A stretch of DNA of 64,000 bases from assembly GCA_029204225.1 (NCBI GenBank), contig CM055106.1, positions 6,284,614-6,348,613 on the forward strand, given 5' to 3'. Under the pieces are notes generated by a model. It had not been told where the DNA came from. It worked only from the letters and a program-made list of their open reading frames with translations, and made no database searches. The stretch is from Diphasiastrum complanatum. Taxonomy: Eukaryota; Streptophyta; Lycopodiopsida; Lycopodiales; Lycopodiaceae. Numbering within the stretch: the stretch's first letter is position 1; each line of letters starts with the position of its first letter. Position numbers and translations under genes: made by a program. Of the stretch, positions 10,593-22,143 are shown piece after piece.

Positions 10593-11627
10593 TGTTGGAT
10601 TTATTTCCTCTAGTCACCTAAATCCCATTTTTAATTTGCCTCCATTCATGCTGCATATTTACTCGCGTTGTCGCGCAGTCTGCATATTCACATGCAAATT
10701 CTCACAGGCGATGAAGAGACGAAAAGCAAAGGCTGACGTCACACCCTCTTCACGCTCATGTAGCTGCGCTAACAAACTGGACGACGACTGCAGCTACCCA
10801 CAATCTCCTACAGACAGCACATCCATCCTGTACTTTCTTCATCTGCACATCTATAACATTATGTATATATTGAATACCATTTGCGTATTCATCAACGAAG
10901 ATCAACAAAGCAAGAAGTTAGTAAGCGAGAAAGAATGAAGAACAGAAGTTTATCAGAGATAGACAAAAGTAGATGCTCTGTGCATTGATTTTTTAATTTG
11001 TCAGCAATAAGGTTTCGTTTCTTTTTGCATTTTGAATAAGCTTCGTAGGGCACGTGGTTTCGTCCACTACTGTCTTGTGCTCTACCACATTATTGACGTG
11101 TATACTTGATATACTTAATCTGATACAGTTCTTTGTTCTACATTCAGTTTTGTGTTAATATTGTTATGCTTATTATTCATTTTGTCTGATCTTTCTAGTT
11201 GCTCTTTCTAGTAATAGACGACTAAGATTTAGTCTTGTCTTTCGCGAATGTTTCGTGACTAATTATCATTCGAGCACTGTCTAGCTCTTCGCAAATCATT
11301 CGCGACACATAATTTGTCTAGCTATTCACGACAAATTATTCTTCTAACGCTTCGTTCATTAATGTTTGGCTACGTAATCAAGAACGACCGTGATTTCCAT
11401 CACCAACGTTTTGTTCGTTCTGATAGGCGTAGTCATGCTTTCATAGAGAGTCGCATAGCTCGTTCCGTTGTGCACGGACAATTTTTGTTCGAGTTTGTTT
11501 CTCGTTCGAGTTCGTTTCTCATTCATGTTTCGTTTTTCATTCGTGTTTGTCTTACCCCTCTTAGCTAGATTTTTTTTTTTATATACAACACCTTTCTCAA
11601 CTCTCGTTACTCTCCCTCTCTCCAACA
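10593..11627 (+). mobile_element. 5' LTR of copia element E
   Basis: It opens TGTTGG and closes CCAACA, directly before a primer-binding site at 11628, giving 1,035 bp. Inside are a TGACGTCA palindrome near 10733 (bZIP-type core), AT-rich TATA-like stretches near 10861 and 11580, and TTCG-rich repeats at 11.2-11.55 kb. A block near 11362-11437 (GTTTGGCTACGTAATCA ... GGCGTAGTCATGC) recurs in element D's LTR near 34310-34420, so the two families are related. Confidence 0.85.
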
Positions 11628-11640
11628 TGGTATCAGAGCT
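11628..11640 (+). other. primer-binding site of element E
   Basis: TGGTATCAGAGCT follows the LTR end without a gap. It matches the 3' end complement of plant initiator methionine tRNA used by copia elements. Confidence 0.9.
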
Positions 11641-11782
11641 ATTTTCATAGCTTGATAAGCTTCCACAGTACAAGACTCTACTAGCCGATAGAGTAATTGT
11701 TTTCTTGTTCTGTATTTCAGCATCAGATTTTCATACTTAAGTCACTGATAGTTTCTCCTATCACTTAGACTAATTCCTCCAC

Positions 11783-12560
11783 ATGGATTCCCAAGGAAAA
11801 GCCAGTCCTATCATGGACAAGCTTGATGGAGCCAATTACCATCTATGGAAATTTAAGATGAAAATTGTACTAATGGCTAAAGAATTGTAAGACGTTGTTA
11901 CAGGTGCAGAAGGGAAACCCGATGCAGACGACACAACAATCGCCAGATGGATGCTGAAGGATGGTAAGGCTTTCGCGCTGATCATCCTCAACATCACGGA
12001 TACCCAGATTGGCCATGTATCTGCTAAGACAAATGACCACTGTCGGATCTGTCTTTGATGATCAAGATGCAGTGGTGCAACTGCTTACAAGCTTGCCAAG
12101 CTCTTACGACAGTTGGGTGATGATCATCACGACTCATCCAGAATTGACTCTTTCGAGAGTCATTACTATGTTGTTGCAAGAAGACATGCGGAGGAACGAA
12201 GCCTCAAGTTTCTCATCTAATTTTCACGCCTTGTACACCAACAAGAACACGACAAAGCAGAAGAAGAAGGAGAAAGGCCCGAAGCAATCAAAGCCAGACC
12301 AGAAACCAGCTCAGCACAAGGAACAGTCGAATCCGCAGACAAAGAAGAAGTTGTTCTACAGATACTGCAAACGAAACAACCACGAAATACAAGACCGCTG
12401 AATACTTCAAGCAAAGAACAACAACAAGGGGCAGTCGAATCAAGTGGCAAATGCAGCTGCAGAAGCTCCACAACCTATTCAAGAATTGGATCATGATGTC
12501 TTCATGACCAGCCATCAAGGAGCATATGGCGACAGTTCTTGGTTCCTAGATTCCGGGGCT
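11783..12560 (+). pseudogene. copia gag and start of protease, element E
   Basis: From ATG 11783 the reading is MDSQGKASPIMDKLDGANYH then LWKFKM, the usual copia gag opening. A stop interrupts at about 11888. After a frame change, 12009-12401 reads a UBN2-type gag segment (LTSLPSSYDSWV, LLQEDMRRNE), a Lys-rich stretch and a ruined zinc knuckle (FYRYCKRNNHEIQDR, first and last Cys lost). SSWFLDSGA near 12537-12560 is the protease active-site motif. The gene ends there because a gypsy LTR follows. No integrase or reverse transcriptase remains. Confidence 0.8.
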
Positions 12561-12593
12561 ATAAAGATCACCAAATGAAGATCTAACTAGATC

Positions 12594-13048
12594 ATGTTGC
12601 AAAACAACCAAAAGGACACCTGTGGAGCAAAACCACCCATCCAAACCTAGATCCCTCTTGGAGTTTCCTCCTGGACCTAGCCCCCAAGCCATAGTGAAGA
12701 ACCTAAGAGAGAGGAGGAGAAACATACTCAAGAAACTGAATTTCCAATAGGAAGATGGGCGAGTTTCCACTAGACTTATTCTCCTCAAGAGAGAGAGAAT
12801 ATTCTCTTTAAGATCCCCATGCAACCCATATTGAGCTATTGACCTCCTATTATTGCATAAAAACAGTCATTCACTATGCATGTGCTCCTATGTCCAATTA
12901 TAGGTCTGGGCCCTCATATGATTATTAATCATTTTACAAGCCAAGCCCGGAATGACGAGGCATAACCAATAACCATATACACCTTGAGTGACCGGCTATC
13001 CACATCAAGAATTATTCCGATTCCCTTGTACAGGACATGGACGTAACA
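12594..13048 (-). mobile_element. 3' LTR of a gypsy element (minus strand)
   Basis: On the minus strand a purine tract (AAAGAGGGAAGAA) at 13049-13061 is followed by TGTTACGTCC, the LTR start at 13048. The block shares TGTGGAGCAAAACCACCC, TAATGAGGCATAAC-like and GACATGGA(C/T)GT landmarks with 60494-60954, so both are LTRs of one family. The inner end near 12594 is approximate. About 30 bp between it and the copia protease at 12560 are unexplained. Confidence 0.65.
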
Positions 13049-13165
13049 TTCTTCCCTCTTTAAACCAGTTCTGTCCTCAGAACAAGTAGCTAGGGAGAAT
13101 CCAATTTGTATGCTTTTAACTCTTCCCATGAATCATTATCCTCAATTTGACCAACCAACTTAAGC
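13049..13165 (-). pseudogene. C-terminal tail of a gypsy polyprotein with polypurine tract
   Basis: The minus strand reads DNDSWEELKAYKLDSP, then SEDRTGLKRE just before the polypurine tract. Chromodomain-type gypsy polyproteins end in a similar W..L......FP..LEDK.GL stretch. One stop separates the two parts. The rest of this element is not recognisable upstream. Confidence 0.55.
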
Positions 13166-16100
13166 AAGCACACAAGGATAAAACAATTTCTCAATTGTTT
13201 GTCTCTGATCCTGAGTACTTATTCAGAGTCCAAAGGTACATTGAGCGATAAATCATCCAAATGGGCAAAATCTTCAATACATCAATTTGTCATTATCATA
13301 TAAACTAAATTTACATGATAAATTGGATGAGCAGTCGACCAAACTTGAAGATTAAGTTTAAAAGCCAACAAATCAATCATTTAACTTTTACAATTATCAA
13401 TCTTTAGTCTGACTTCAATATCAAATAAGTATTTAGAGATGGGATAATTCTCAAATTACCTGTCACTACACTAAAATACTATATCAACCTTTTAGAAGTA
13501 CACTAAAAGATAAATTGCCCTATTGGGTTTGATTCTCCCCAATCTAATAACATCACCTTCATGTACCTCAATTTACATGAATCACTGGGTGAGTCCTCAC
13601 CTTGTATTGGAAATCAATGTTCAAAAGATAAAGATCCAAAACAATTATAGTCCAAGACTATCCACAAATACTTGTAGACCTGTCATAAATGCTTCTTGGT
13701 ACAAAACTCATCCCACCAAAATCTCTTAGGAGATCCATCAAGATAAAAATGACTTCAACTCAGTCCTGAGTACCCCAACTACTCTCCTGAGATAAGTGCT
13801 CTATCTCTAGCATCACATGCCAGAAAAATAGCAACCATTCAATCTTGATAGACTTAACTGCTCCTATTAACTGGAGATTTTAGGTTGAAAAACAGTACAC
13901 AAGCATTCCTTGACTACAATCTGTAAAGGTAAGCAAATTTCTCATAAGTAAACAATTACTTAATGAAAATGCCTGTGATATCCAAACAATCTCAAGTTTG
14001 TATACAAATTTAGAGTTCAAATAACAAATCTAAATTCTAACTCCACCAATTGATCAAGAATTACTCATCATCGTAAGAATCATCATATTTCCATATAATT
14101 GTCTAATGACCTTTAAGTATCAATTTATGATCCGTCAATCATAAACATTTAGAATCTTATGATTCATCAATCATAATCTATCGGATTCTAAACCCATACT
14201 TAATCATTTAGAGATACTGGAGTATATGTATAACATACCACTCATGAAATATAAGAAACATTCTAAAATCTTTTCCACAAGGCAAATTACTGGATTTCAA
14301 GAATATTCTCCCATCTCGATTCTTAACCGGATTATGAGTTCTAAATTCTACAATCAATCAAGTGATTAAAGACCAATATAACATTTGTCTTTAACAATAA
14401 TAAACTTTATACAATCACCTAGAACCACATCTAGAGATTATAAAGTTCTGCTGAATTCCAACTGAATTCAGTGGTTATCCTTGACATTAGTTAAACTCTG
14501 TCATCCAATGTATGTATATGAGCTCACTAGGATGTAGTCAATAACTTAGGATATTTCTCCTTCAAGAAATATTCTATATCAAGAATCTTCTATATTCTAT
14601 GCACAGTTTTCATAAATAAATCCAAATAACTCACTATTCATGTGACTTATAAGCAATATAAATCAAAATAAACAGTTTTGCGGTGAATTTTCTTCACACT
14701 GCCTATTTATCCAATTAACTTCTGATCAGGAGTAATCCAATTACTCAAGTCAATTGTAAATGATTCAGAAATCTTAAATGTCTAGGTGCAAATCTCATTT
14801 ATACATGTATAACACCATATTTAGATGATCTTCCAAACCATAAAATAAGTTAATGAATTATCCTTTCCACAGAAAGAGACATTAACCTGCAAGTAATCGT
14901 TCCACACATTACTTGTTCATATGTCTATGTTCTCTGACTAGTTTAAGCATACGATATAAACTCAGTACATAGGAAACACATAGTAGATCCACAAGATTAG
15001 GATGTACATAAGCAACTTATCCAACTATGTTCCTATACATAAACATAGGCTATAAACTGACAGATATCCACAATCTGCATATGTTACTCACATAATTCAC
15101 TGAGAATCTTGCAACTCAGCTACCAAAGAACCCTATTTCTCATGAGTAAATAACATATCTAGGAAATCTTTGAAGTGAATAACTCCACATCACAAGTTTT
15201 CCAACCATCTAACTCTTGATAACAAAATTTCTTCTACCAATCAGCCTATAACAGATCTTAGCGTACAAACCAAGATTAGGCTAACTCATACAGACATCTT
15301 TGGACATAGAGTGAAGATTAAAACTTTATTCCACTGATCCAATCCATAACAAAATGGTACTTGGTAACAATCAGTGAATCTTAATTTAATTTTTACCACT
15401 ACTTCCCATATTAATGATTATCTCATAGCTCAATAACCCCAAAACTCCTCTAGTTCCAGATTACTCAAAATAATCACTTAGAGAGTTTGTCTATTTCAAA
15501 CTGGATAGTTCTACCATTGCCCACATACAAGATTTTTTTTCAAAATCAATGCAACTAGTTGGTTCCTTGAAAGACTTATCCCTATCTTTTCTTCCCCCCT
15601 TTTAAAAAAAGAAATTCCATAATTTTGATTTAAAAGTTCCTAGGAAACAACGTATAAGATATCAAAGATTCGAAAAAGTCAGGAATAAGTATTAAATACT
15701 ATTACAAATAGGACTTTTTCCTCATAATCACATAATATCTTATCCCGAATGATAGAAATATTATCTCTCAATAATCAACTATCAAATAGAGACTAACATT
15801 AGGGTTCAGAAAACCTAAGTTCCGAGCCATATTCAAAAATCTTATATGGAAGTACAATTTCATATAATTATAACAATCCTTCAGAACAAAGTTCTACACT
15901 GGAAAGAATTATATGAATCTCAATCCAATTGTCATGTAATAAGAAATTTCTAAAGAGTAGAGGTCTAGTAAAATAGAGAAATAGATTTAAGGGCTTCCAT
16001 ATTTTGTAATTAATGAGATACCATTAAGGGATCAATCTATATCTCATAATTCCCAAAATACCTTTAACAAAAACCAATGGACTCTATTAGTATTACCATT

Positions 16101-16504
16101 ACAGCAATCCCTAACCATCGGTCTACCGATCATTCTACCTAAGAAATCCCCTTTAGAATAACTGATGTCCCATACCACCAGCTTTTCCTCCAAGAATCCT
16201 CTGCATCCAGATCTGTTCTGCCCAAAAAGTCAAAAAAGATGATTTGGCATTCCTATACCCAGATATAGGATCAAATTCACAACCAATTTCGGGAGATAAT
16301 CCTAACAATTGAGATCTCTCATGCTTCTTTAGTGTTACTCAAAGAATACCATTTCATATTGTACCCAACATGGACAAACAGAATGTATCATCCCCAGTAC
16401 AATAGAATGTAAAAGGAACGTACATTTCAACAAAAACCGAATCTCATATTGTCCTAGATATCCAATACTGTCATAGTAGATCTACTTTCCAAATGTTTTG
16501 TGGT
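13166..16504. other. AT-rich stretch with no gene seen
   Basis: More than 3 kb with no convincing ORF, conserved motif or strong repeat on either strand. It lies between two gypsy ends that point towards each other's interior, so it may be decayed gypsy sequence. That is inference only. Confidence 0.5.
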
Positions 16505-16870
16505 ACATTGCAAAAGTTTCTCGTATTATCCACGATGCAATGGCCAGGCGGAATCCACAAACAAGATCTTATGTGGTGTTCTCACCAAAACTGTTGAGTC
16601 CAACCAATCTGATTACATGGCTTTATTATTGAGCAGCCCTCACTTCGACAACTGCACGTTGATATGATGGAGCTATGGAAAACCCATAACTTTTTACAGG
16701 GTATGCTCCATTACTACAAACTCATGCCCTTCCTTAACAAATTATGATGACAAATGATGGAGGGCATCAACAACAAAATTTACCAATCTCGACAACAATC
16801 TCGTTTCCAAGAAGCTCAAAAAATCCAGGATGAAAAAGTTTTGATTGGTGTGGGACCACCAATCCAATAA
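16505..16870 (+). pseudogene. Ty3/gypsy integrase C-terminal relic
   Basis: The plus strand reads SYYPRCNGQAESTNKILCG, then VLTKTVESNQSDYM near 16525-16620, matching the gypsy integrase YYPQ.NGQ.E.TN..L...L motif. Later pieces are out of frame with stops. A polypurine tract GGAGGGGGA follows at 16871-16879. Confidence 0.7.
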
Positions 16871-16882
16871 GGAGGGGGATAA

Positions 16883-17623
16883 TGTTAGCAACTGTGCAAA
16901 CACAGTGAAAAACATAAAAAAGAGAAATAAAACTCTGTGGCATGTGTTTTGTACATCCACGTATGAGTATTTGTCAATAAACTTCTACCATGGCATGTGT
17001 TTTGTAAGTCCATAAGTCAAAACTTAAAATAATAAAATAGCTTAAACTTAGGATTAGAACTTAGACTTAAGAAACTTAAGCTTAGAAATATTTGTTTTAA
17101 GTTATCTTAAGTTTCCTAAGTTAGAAGTTCTAGAATGGCTAGTTTTAAACTAATTCCATAAGTTAGTCGATACTTATGAAAGACCTTCCTTGCTATAAAA
17201 GGAGAGGTATTTGTCACGTACACAACACTTTGAGATTAGGCTATCTTGCTCTCTATTTTGGAGAATTATCACTTTATTTCATTTGTGTTTCCTTTGGGAA
17301 GGTGCTCGGGCCTCCTCTTACCTCCTTCGCATAGGTTTGTATTGTGGCATGCGTTTTATTGGTTCTATATTTAGTATTAGTTGCAATCTCATTTTATTAA
17401 CCTTGGTGTTAAGTAGAATTTAGATTAATCTTCTTGCTAGTTTGGGAAGCCTTAGCAAGATTTTTTATTGTTTGGCTAATCTTGGCTAGTTGGGTAAGCC
17501 TTAGTCAAGTTAATTATTATTTCCGTTCCACTGGGAAAGCCTTGGTGCCTCTGTCCTTGTTTGTTTATTTTTCATTTGAGAGCTTTTGGTAGATTTCTAA
17601 AAAGTGGACGATCCTCTCTAACA
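16883..17623 (+). mobile_element. 3' LTR of a gypsy element, 741 bp
   Basis: It starts TGTTAGCAACTG three bases after a polypurine tract and ends CTCTCTAACA at 17623, so the ends are TGTTAG...CTAACA. A TATA box CTATAAAAGG lies at 17193, about where U3 meets R. No second copy of this LTR is visible in the window, so the 5' end of the element is missing or beyond recognition. Confidence 0.75.
17193..17202 (+). promoter_or_regulatory. TATA box inside the gypsy LTR
   Basis: CTATAAAAGG, about 310 bp into the LTR, followed by a GC-richer stretch. Confidence 0.55.
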
Positions 17624-18184
17624 TTATACTACATTTGTGAGTAGATCTAGCCACCGTACTACAAACTAGAAATACTTCCAAAAGTGTGATAACACTGGCA
17701 ACGGAAATATATTCTTGATTACAATTTTTGGTAGTAATTGTATATCAGAAACAGCTTTTTGATGAAGATTCTAGGATTAGATATACTGAAAATATCTACA
17801 ACTAACTCGCATTGAATGCCATCTCTATATTAATTATAACCACCTTGTAATTGTAAATATATGTACAAAATAGGCGGATTGTCAACGCGAAGTCATTGGA
17901 TCGGTAGATTTTCGACCGACGGTATCAAAATTTTACAATGTATTGAATTTATACAAAGGATCAAAAAATGTACACGGGGTTGAAAAATATGTATAGGGTC
18001 GGATAAATTACACCTGATTTGACTGGATCCAAGGTCAAAGACGCCCAGTAATTTTCGCCTCGATCCGATCCGATCCAGGGTCAAAAAATCTCAGTTGCTC
18101 AACATTCTAGCCTTCTGTTTCTAGATTTTATACGTCTTTCAAGATGCTCATTAATAATTAGATTTGAGACTGAGCATCAAATTC
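17624..18184. other. no gene seen
   Basis: AT-rich with a small GATCCGATCCGATCC triplication near 18063. No product recognised. Confidence 0.5.
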
Positions 18185-18221
18185 CAACATTATCAACCAG
18201 TCACTCAATCTAGCAACAAGA

Positions 18222-18571
18222 GGAAGATGAAGTAGCCTTCTTGACCAAGGTCGAAGAACAATAGGATATCGATTCCTGGTACTTGGACTCGGGAGCAACT
18301 CAACACATGACTCACCATCGAGATTGGTTCCAAGACTATAAGTCATTCACCCACTCGAGACAATTCATCTCATTCTATGAAGGGTGAAGGAACAGTCAGG
18401 GTCAAATTTCAGATAGGTGAAGTAAAGTTGTTGTCCAATGTTTTTCATATTTCAAATTTGACCAAAAATTTGCTTTCAATATGTAGAATCACTTATTCAA
18501 GTCATAGGGACAAATTTGATAAACAAGGCTGCACTATTCTTGACAAATTTCTGTATGCGCACAAAATATAA
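18222..18571 (+). pseudogene. copia protease relic
   Basis: Reads EEDEVAFLTKVEEQ, a stop, then DSWYLDSGATQHMTHHRDWF, which holds the D-S-G-A active site and the usual HMT..R.WF follow-up. After a frame change the ORF at 18377-18571 reads MKGEGTVRVKFQIGEVK, LSNVFHISNLTKNLLSI, the protease C-terminus and linker of copia polyproteins. No integrase or LTR accompanies it. Confidence 0.8.
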
Positions 18572-18695
18572 GAGGCTACAATAGCTATTTAACATTTGAA
18601 AATACAATGAAATTGAATGCACCTAGATATGGTTGTGCATGGGCTTTGATTACAAGAATTTCAAATAATAACTTTGGCTTGCATAATTATGAAAA

Positions 18696-18907
18696 GACTT
18701 TTATCAACCTAGCACTTCATGTAATCAATATAGTTGTTGAATAGGTTTTGGTTTATTAATATGATTGGAGATAACTTAGTTGGCACATATGTGGTCAACA
18801 TGACTTTTATTAACCTACCACTTCATGTAATCAATGTAGTTGGTGAATATGTTTTGGTATGTCAATTTGATTAGAGATCACTTAGTTGGCACATTTATCA
18901 TCATCAT
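18696..18907. repeat. two-copy tandem duplication, period 106 bp
   Basis: GACTTTTAT(C/T)AACCTA(G/C)CACTTC starts at 18696 and 18802. Both copies end in GATCACTTAGTTGGCACAT-like sequence. Confidence 0.8.
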
Positions 18908-19495
18908 GACAAACAGATCTCTTATTCATTGCAAAACCCAATGATTCTAGTTCAAAATTTGTAATGCAAGATGATGTGATGAAAATGACATGGGAGGTTA
19001 TTTTGATCACGTACATCAATCTACATATAATTAATAGGGTCAAAGGATATTGCAAAATTTATTTTGTAGCCAACTATGCATAATATTGAGGCCAAATGTC
19101 ACTCAAGAAAATGACATATCAAGAATTCAAAATTGGAAAGGATTCCAACTAGATAAAAAACATGTCACATAATCTATGATGTTGATAATAGTAATTACAA
19201 CTTCTAATGTAAGCTATGCAAATCAAGACCAATCTCTTTACTGTAGCTCTTAATGATTGTCAAATGATTTCCAAAAATCATTTGTTTCATAGCCAAAATC
19301 AAGACTATATAAGTTTTCCTAACATAAGGAATGCCAATCTACATTAAGGTTGGTATAGTGACTCATACTATATTGCAAGGTACAATCATAATGGGAGTGG
19401 TATGTCCAAAGCTCAAAAGTTTTTTATAAGATTTTTCAAAAATAGTGTACAAGGTCAAGGCCGATCGGTTGAGCTAGGTAATAGAGAGGCTCTTG
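18908..19495. other. no gene seen
   Basis: AT-rich. The small plus ORF at 19402-19599 overlaps the better-supported minus ORF and has no recognisable domain. Confidence 0.5.
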
Positions 19496-20266
19496 TCACA
19501 TTGACACAGACAACTCGTCAACAGTGGTGGTGGTATTGGATTGGATCTGTTGTTTCCACTGGCCAGCATGTTTCCAAAGTACATGGAAGGGAAGGGTGAC
19601 ATTGGCTTGTAGTAAATCTCCCCAAACTTCGATACCTTCAAGGGTTTTGCTTTCAAAGGGCTTGTGAGGTACTTTATGGGAAGAGGAAGATTGTTGGTCG
19701 GCATTGCGGATTTGCTGCCGATACTCATGATGTGGCCGAATTTCTTCAGATGGGTGAGGATAAACTATCGAGGTATCATCACTTGGAGGAACTGCCTGCA
19801 GGTGAGTTTCGCTGGGTGCAAGTGTAGGGGTTTGGCGTTGGGTTTGTGCCCGAGTCAAGACCCAAGCAGGATGTGTTTCGATTGGTAAGGTTTCTACTTG
19901 CACTGAACAGACATGAGTGGTTGGCTTAGATCTGGATGGGCAGTCCTTCACGTGATGTTCAATACCACAGTTTTCACAAGCTGGAGGAAAGCGGAGTTTA
20001 TCTGGGCAGTGAATACTAGGATGTTTACATGCACAGATAAAGCATCCTCGTATTGCGGGGAGTTGATGTGCGGCAAAGACAGCTTGGTTTGGGTTGTAAG
20101 CTTGGGCATTGGGATCCACCGGTTGAGCATTAGAATCATAGGTATAATCAACAATCGTTTCAGTAGAGTATTGTGGTTGAGTATTATCTTCCACATAGTA
20201 AGGGGGTTTCAGGATGTAATGTGCCTCATGATGTGGTGGATACAAAAGAAAAAATAGAATGTTCAA
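19496..20266 (-). CDS. gag-like ORF with two zinc knuckles, 256 codons
   Basis: An intact ORF of 256 residues. Residues 30-73 are rich in Gln, Asn, Pro and Tyr. Two zinc knuckles follow: C75-x2-C78-x3-H82-x4-C87 and C97-x2-C100-(G)-H104/H105-C109. After residue 110 comes a Pro/Thr/Ser/Gln-rich region without a known domain. Tandem CCHC-type knuckles of this kind are typical of retroelement Gag, but also occur in cellular nucleic-acid-binding proteins. There is no protease or reverse transcriptase next to it and no LTR. The ATG at the 5' end is the first in frame, though its first ten residues look non-Gag-like, so the true start may be later or spliced. I favour a retroelement-derived gag gene. 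Confidence 0.5.
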   Translation of the reverse strand: MNILFFLLYPPHHEAHYILKPPYYVEDNTQPQYSTETIVDYTYDSNAQPVDPNAQAYNPNQAVFAAHQLPAIRGCFICACKHPSIHCPDKLRFPPACENCGIEHHVKDCPSRSKPTTHVCSVQVETLPIETHPAWVLTRAQTQRQTPTLAPSETHLQAVPPSDDTSIVYPHPSEEIRPHHEYRQQIRNADQQSSSSHKVPHKPFESKTLEGIEVWGDLLQANVTLPFHVLWKHAGQWKQQIQSNTTTTVDELSVSM

Positions 20267-21469
20267 ACTAAAGTTGTATGTTATACTCCCATAAATGCAA
20301 AACTTTACCTGACTTCAAAGCATGGTGACATAAAGTCGTGATCATAATTGTAGGTAGATGATCTAATTCATATGAGACAACATGTTACTACATTATATTG
20401 TAACTACCGACAAAGTTTCTATTTGACATGTGTTGTCACTTCTTTCAACCCTTTAATTATGAGCATTCGACAATTGGTTCCAATGAAACAATCTAGCTAA
20501 TTTAGAATCTATGATTTCATTACATCATTCTCAAATGATGTAAACCCAAGACAATTTAATGATGTGAAAAAAAATATACTAAATATGTAAATCAAGTTAT
20601 TTTAAACATTGATAATTGCCAAAAAAAAAAAAACCAATTGTAAATGGCTCCCATAGGTTTTCTATTCGAAACATTGAGCTTTAAAAAAGAATAATGTTGG
20701 TGTAGTACTCAATAAACATCATCTACAAGCTTCCATCAAGAGCTTCAAGTTTACTTGATATAAATAATGAAAAACTAGAAAACAACTATTTATTTGTGTT
20801 ATAGTGGGGACTTGGAACACTAAATCCACATTTATTGCTTAATCCAATTCCAAAGTTGTGGGTTCCTATATGTTACTATTCCATGTGAAGATTAGAATAT
20901 GAGCCCTTACTTATCCATTTTGAAGTAAAACTCTCTTATCCAACTCAAGTATGACAAGGGACCTTGTGCACTCTTTTGGAAAACTTTCTTAAGTACATAT
21001 CAATTTTGAAGAAACTGATTCTATTTTAGATGGATTTTACAATATGATATATGTTCTAGTATGAGTGTCTTTATCATTCTATTGATGTCATGTTTGTTGG
21101 AGAATTTCATAGAGACTTTGTTCATTTTTGACATAAATACTATTCCCATATATCATCTGACATTCCTTAAGAGCTAGAATGATGAGATTGGTTTTGATTC
21201 ATTGTTGAAATCAAAGGTTGTATTACTTTAAGTAAAGCCATAGATTATTGAACCTATTCTTAACTAACTGAAATCCTTTTTAGTTCCTAGACTATACTTC
21301 CATTTCTTAAGTGACATCCAGTTCAATGTTGATACTTGTGCATTATTGCTTGCAAAACTCAATCAACAATAACTTTGACCTAGTTTCATGTGGTTTTACC
21401 ATGTATCTCTAATCTTTTTAATCATTTCCCATGCATCACATATCAACAAATAGTCACTTAAAATCATTA
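20267..21469. other. no gene seen
   Basis: AT-rich with an A run near 20622. No recognised product. Confidence 0.5.
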
Positions 21470-22045
21470 AGTTTAAACTTTGCTTTGCTTGGTTCTATTG
21501 GCATTTGTCTTTGTTGGTTGGCCTTTGTCTGTGATGGTGTTAGAGTAGTTAGATACTTTTTTTATCTATTTGTGTGGTTAGTTTTCTTGCCCTTTGTAGC
21601 GTTTTGTTGTTGTCGTTTGTTTGCTCTCTGTTCATTTGCTATTGGGCTGTTTGAGTTCTCTTTGATGGTTGGTTGATCATTTTTCTATATTGGTGTTAGT
21701 AGGCTTTTGTTCTTGATTGTTTTCTTTTGGTTTTCGTTGTATGTTCTCATTTTTTGTGGTTTGCTCGTTGGGTTGAGTACATTGTTTTGGTCATTGCTCG
21801 TTTGGCTACTTCGCTTGTCCCGTTTCCGGTACTGTACTTACTTCTCGTGTTTTATATCTTGTGGGCTGGGTCGAGGTTTTTTTTGCACCTCCCTCTCTCG
21901 TTTGCGCGCTCTATGGCTCTTTGGTTTGCAACAACTAGCATGTGCTCCTTGCTTTCCATTGCGGTTGTTGGTGTGCTACTTGCTATTGGCGGGTGGACTG
22001 GGTTGTTGCACAGTGGTATACATGGAGGTATTTTTAATGTAAAAA
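21470..22045. other. strand-asymmetric G/T-rich tract
   Basis: The plus strand is strongly enriched in T and G and poor in A for about 570 bp. All three plus frames give overlapping Leu/Val/Phe/Cys-rich ORFs (21431-21676, 21707-22042, 21727-22071) that look like membrane proteins only because of composition. I do not call them genes. The minus strand is A/C-rich with no good ORF. Confidence 0.5.
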
Positions 22046-22143
22046 TGAAATTAAGTAGGATCTCGCTTTGACACACCTAGATGAGCACATAGCTAATCAT
22101 AACATGACATTGAAATACATCAAAGAGAGAAAACAATGTAGAT

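Noticed and set aside
11314-11673. ORFs on both strands within element E's LTR
   Set aside because: Produced by TTCG-rich repeats of the LTR; no domain and they cross the LTR end.
21707-22071. Hydrophobic ORFs that look like membrane proteins
   Set aside because: Three overlapping plus frames have the same Leu/Val/Phe bias from G/T-rich composition; no conserved motif.
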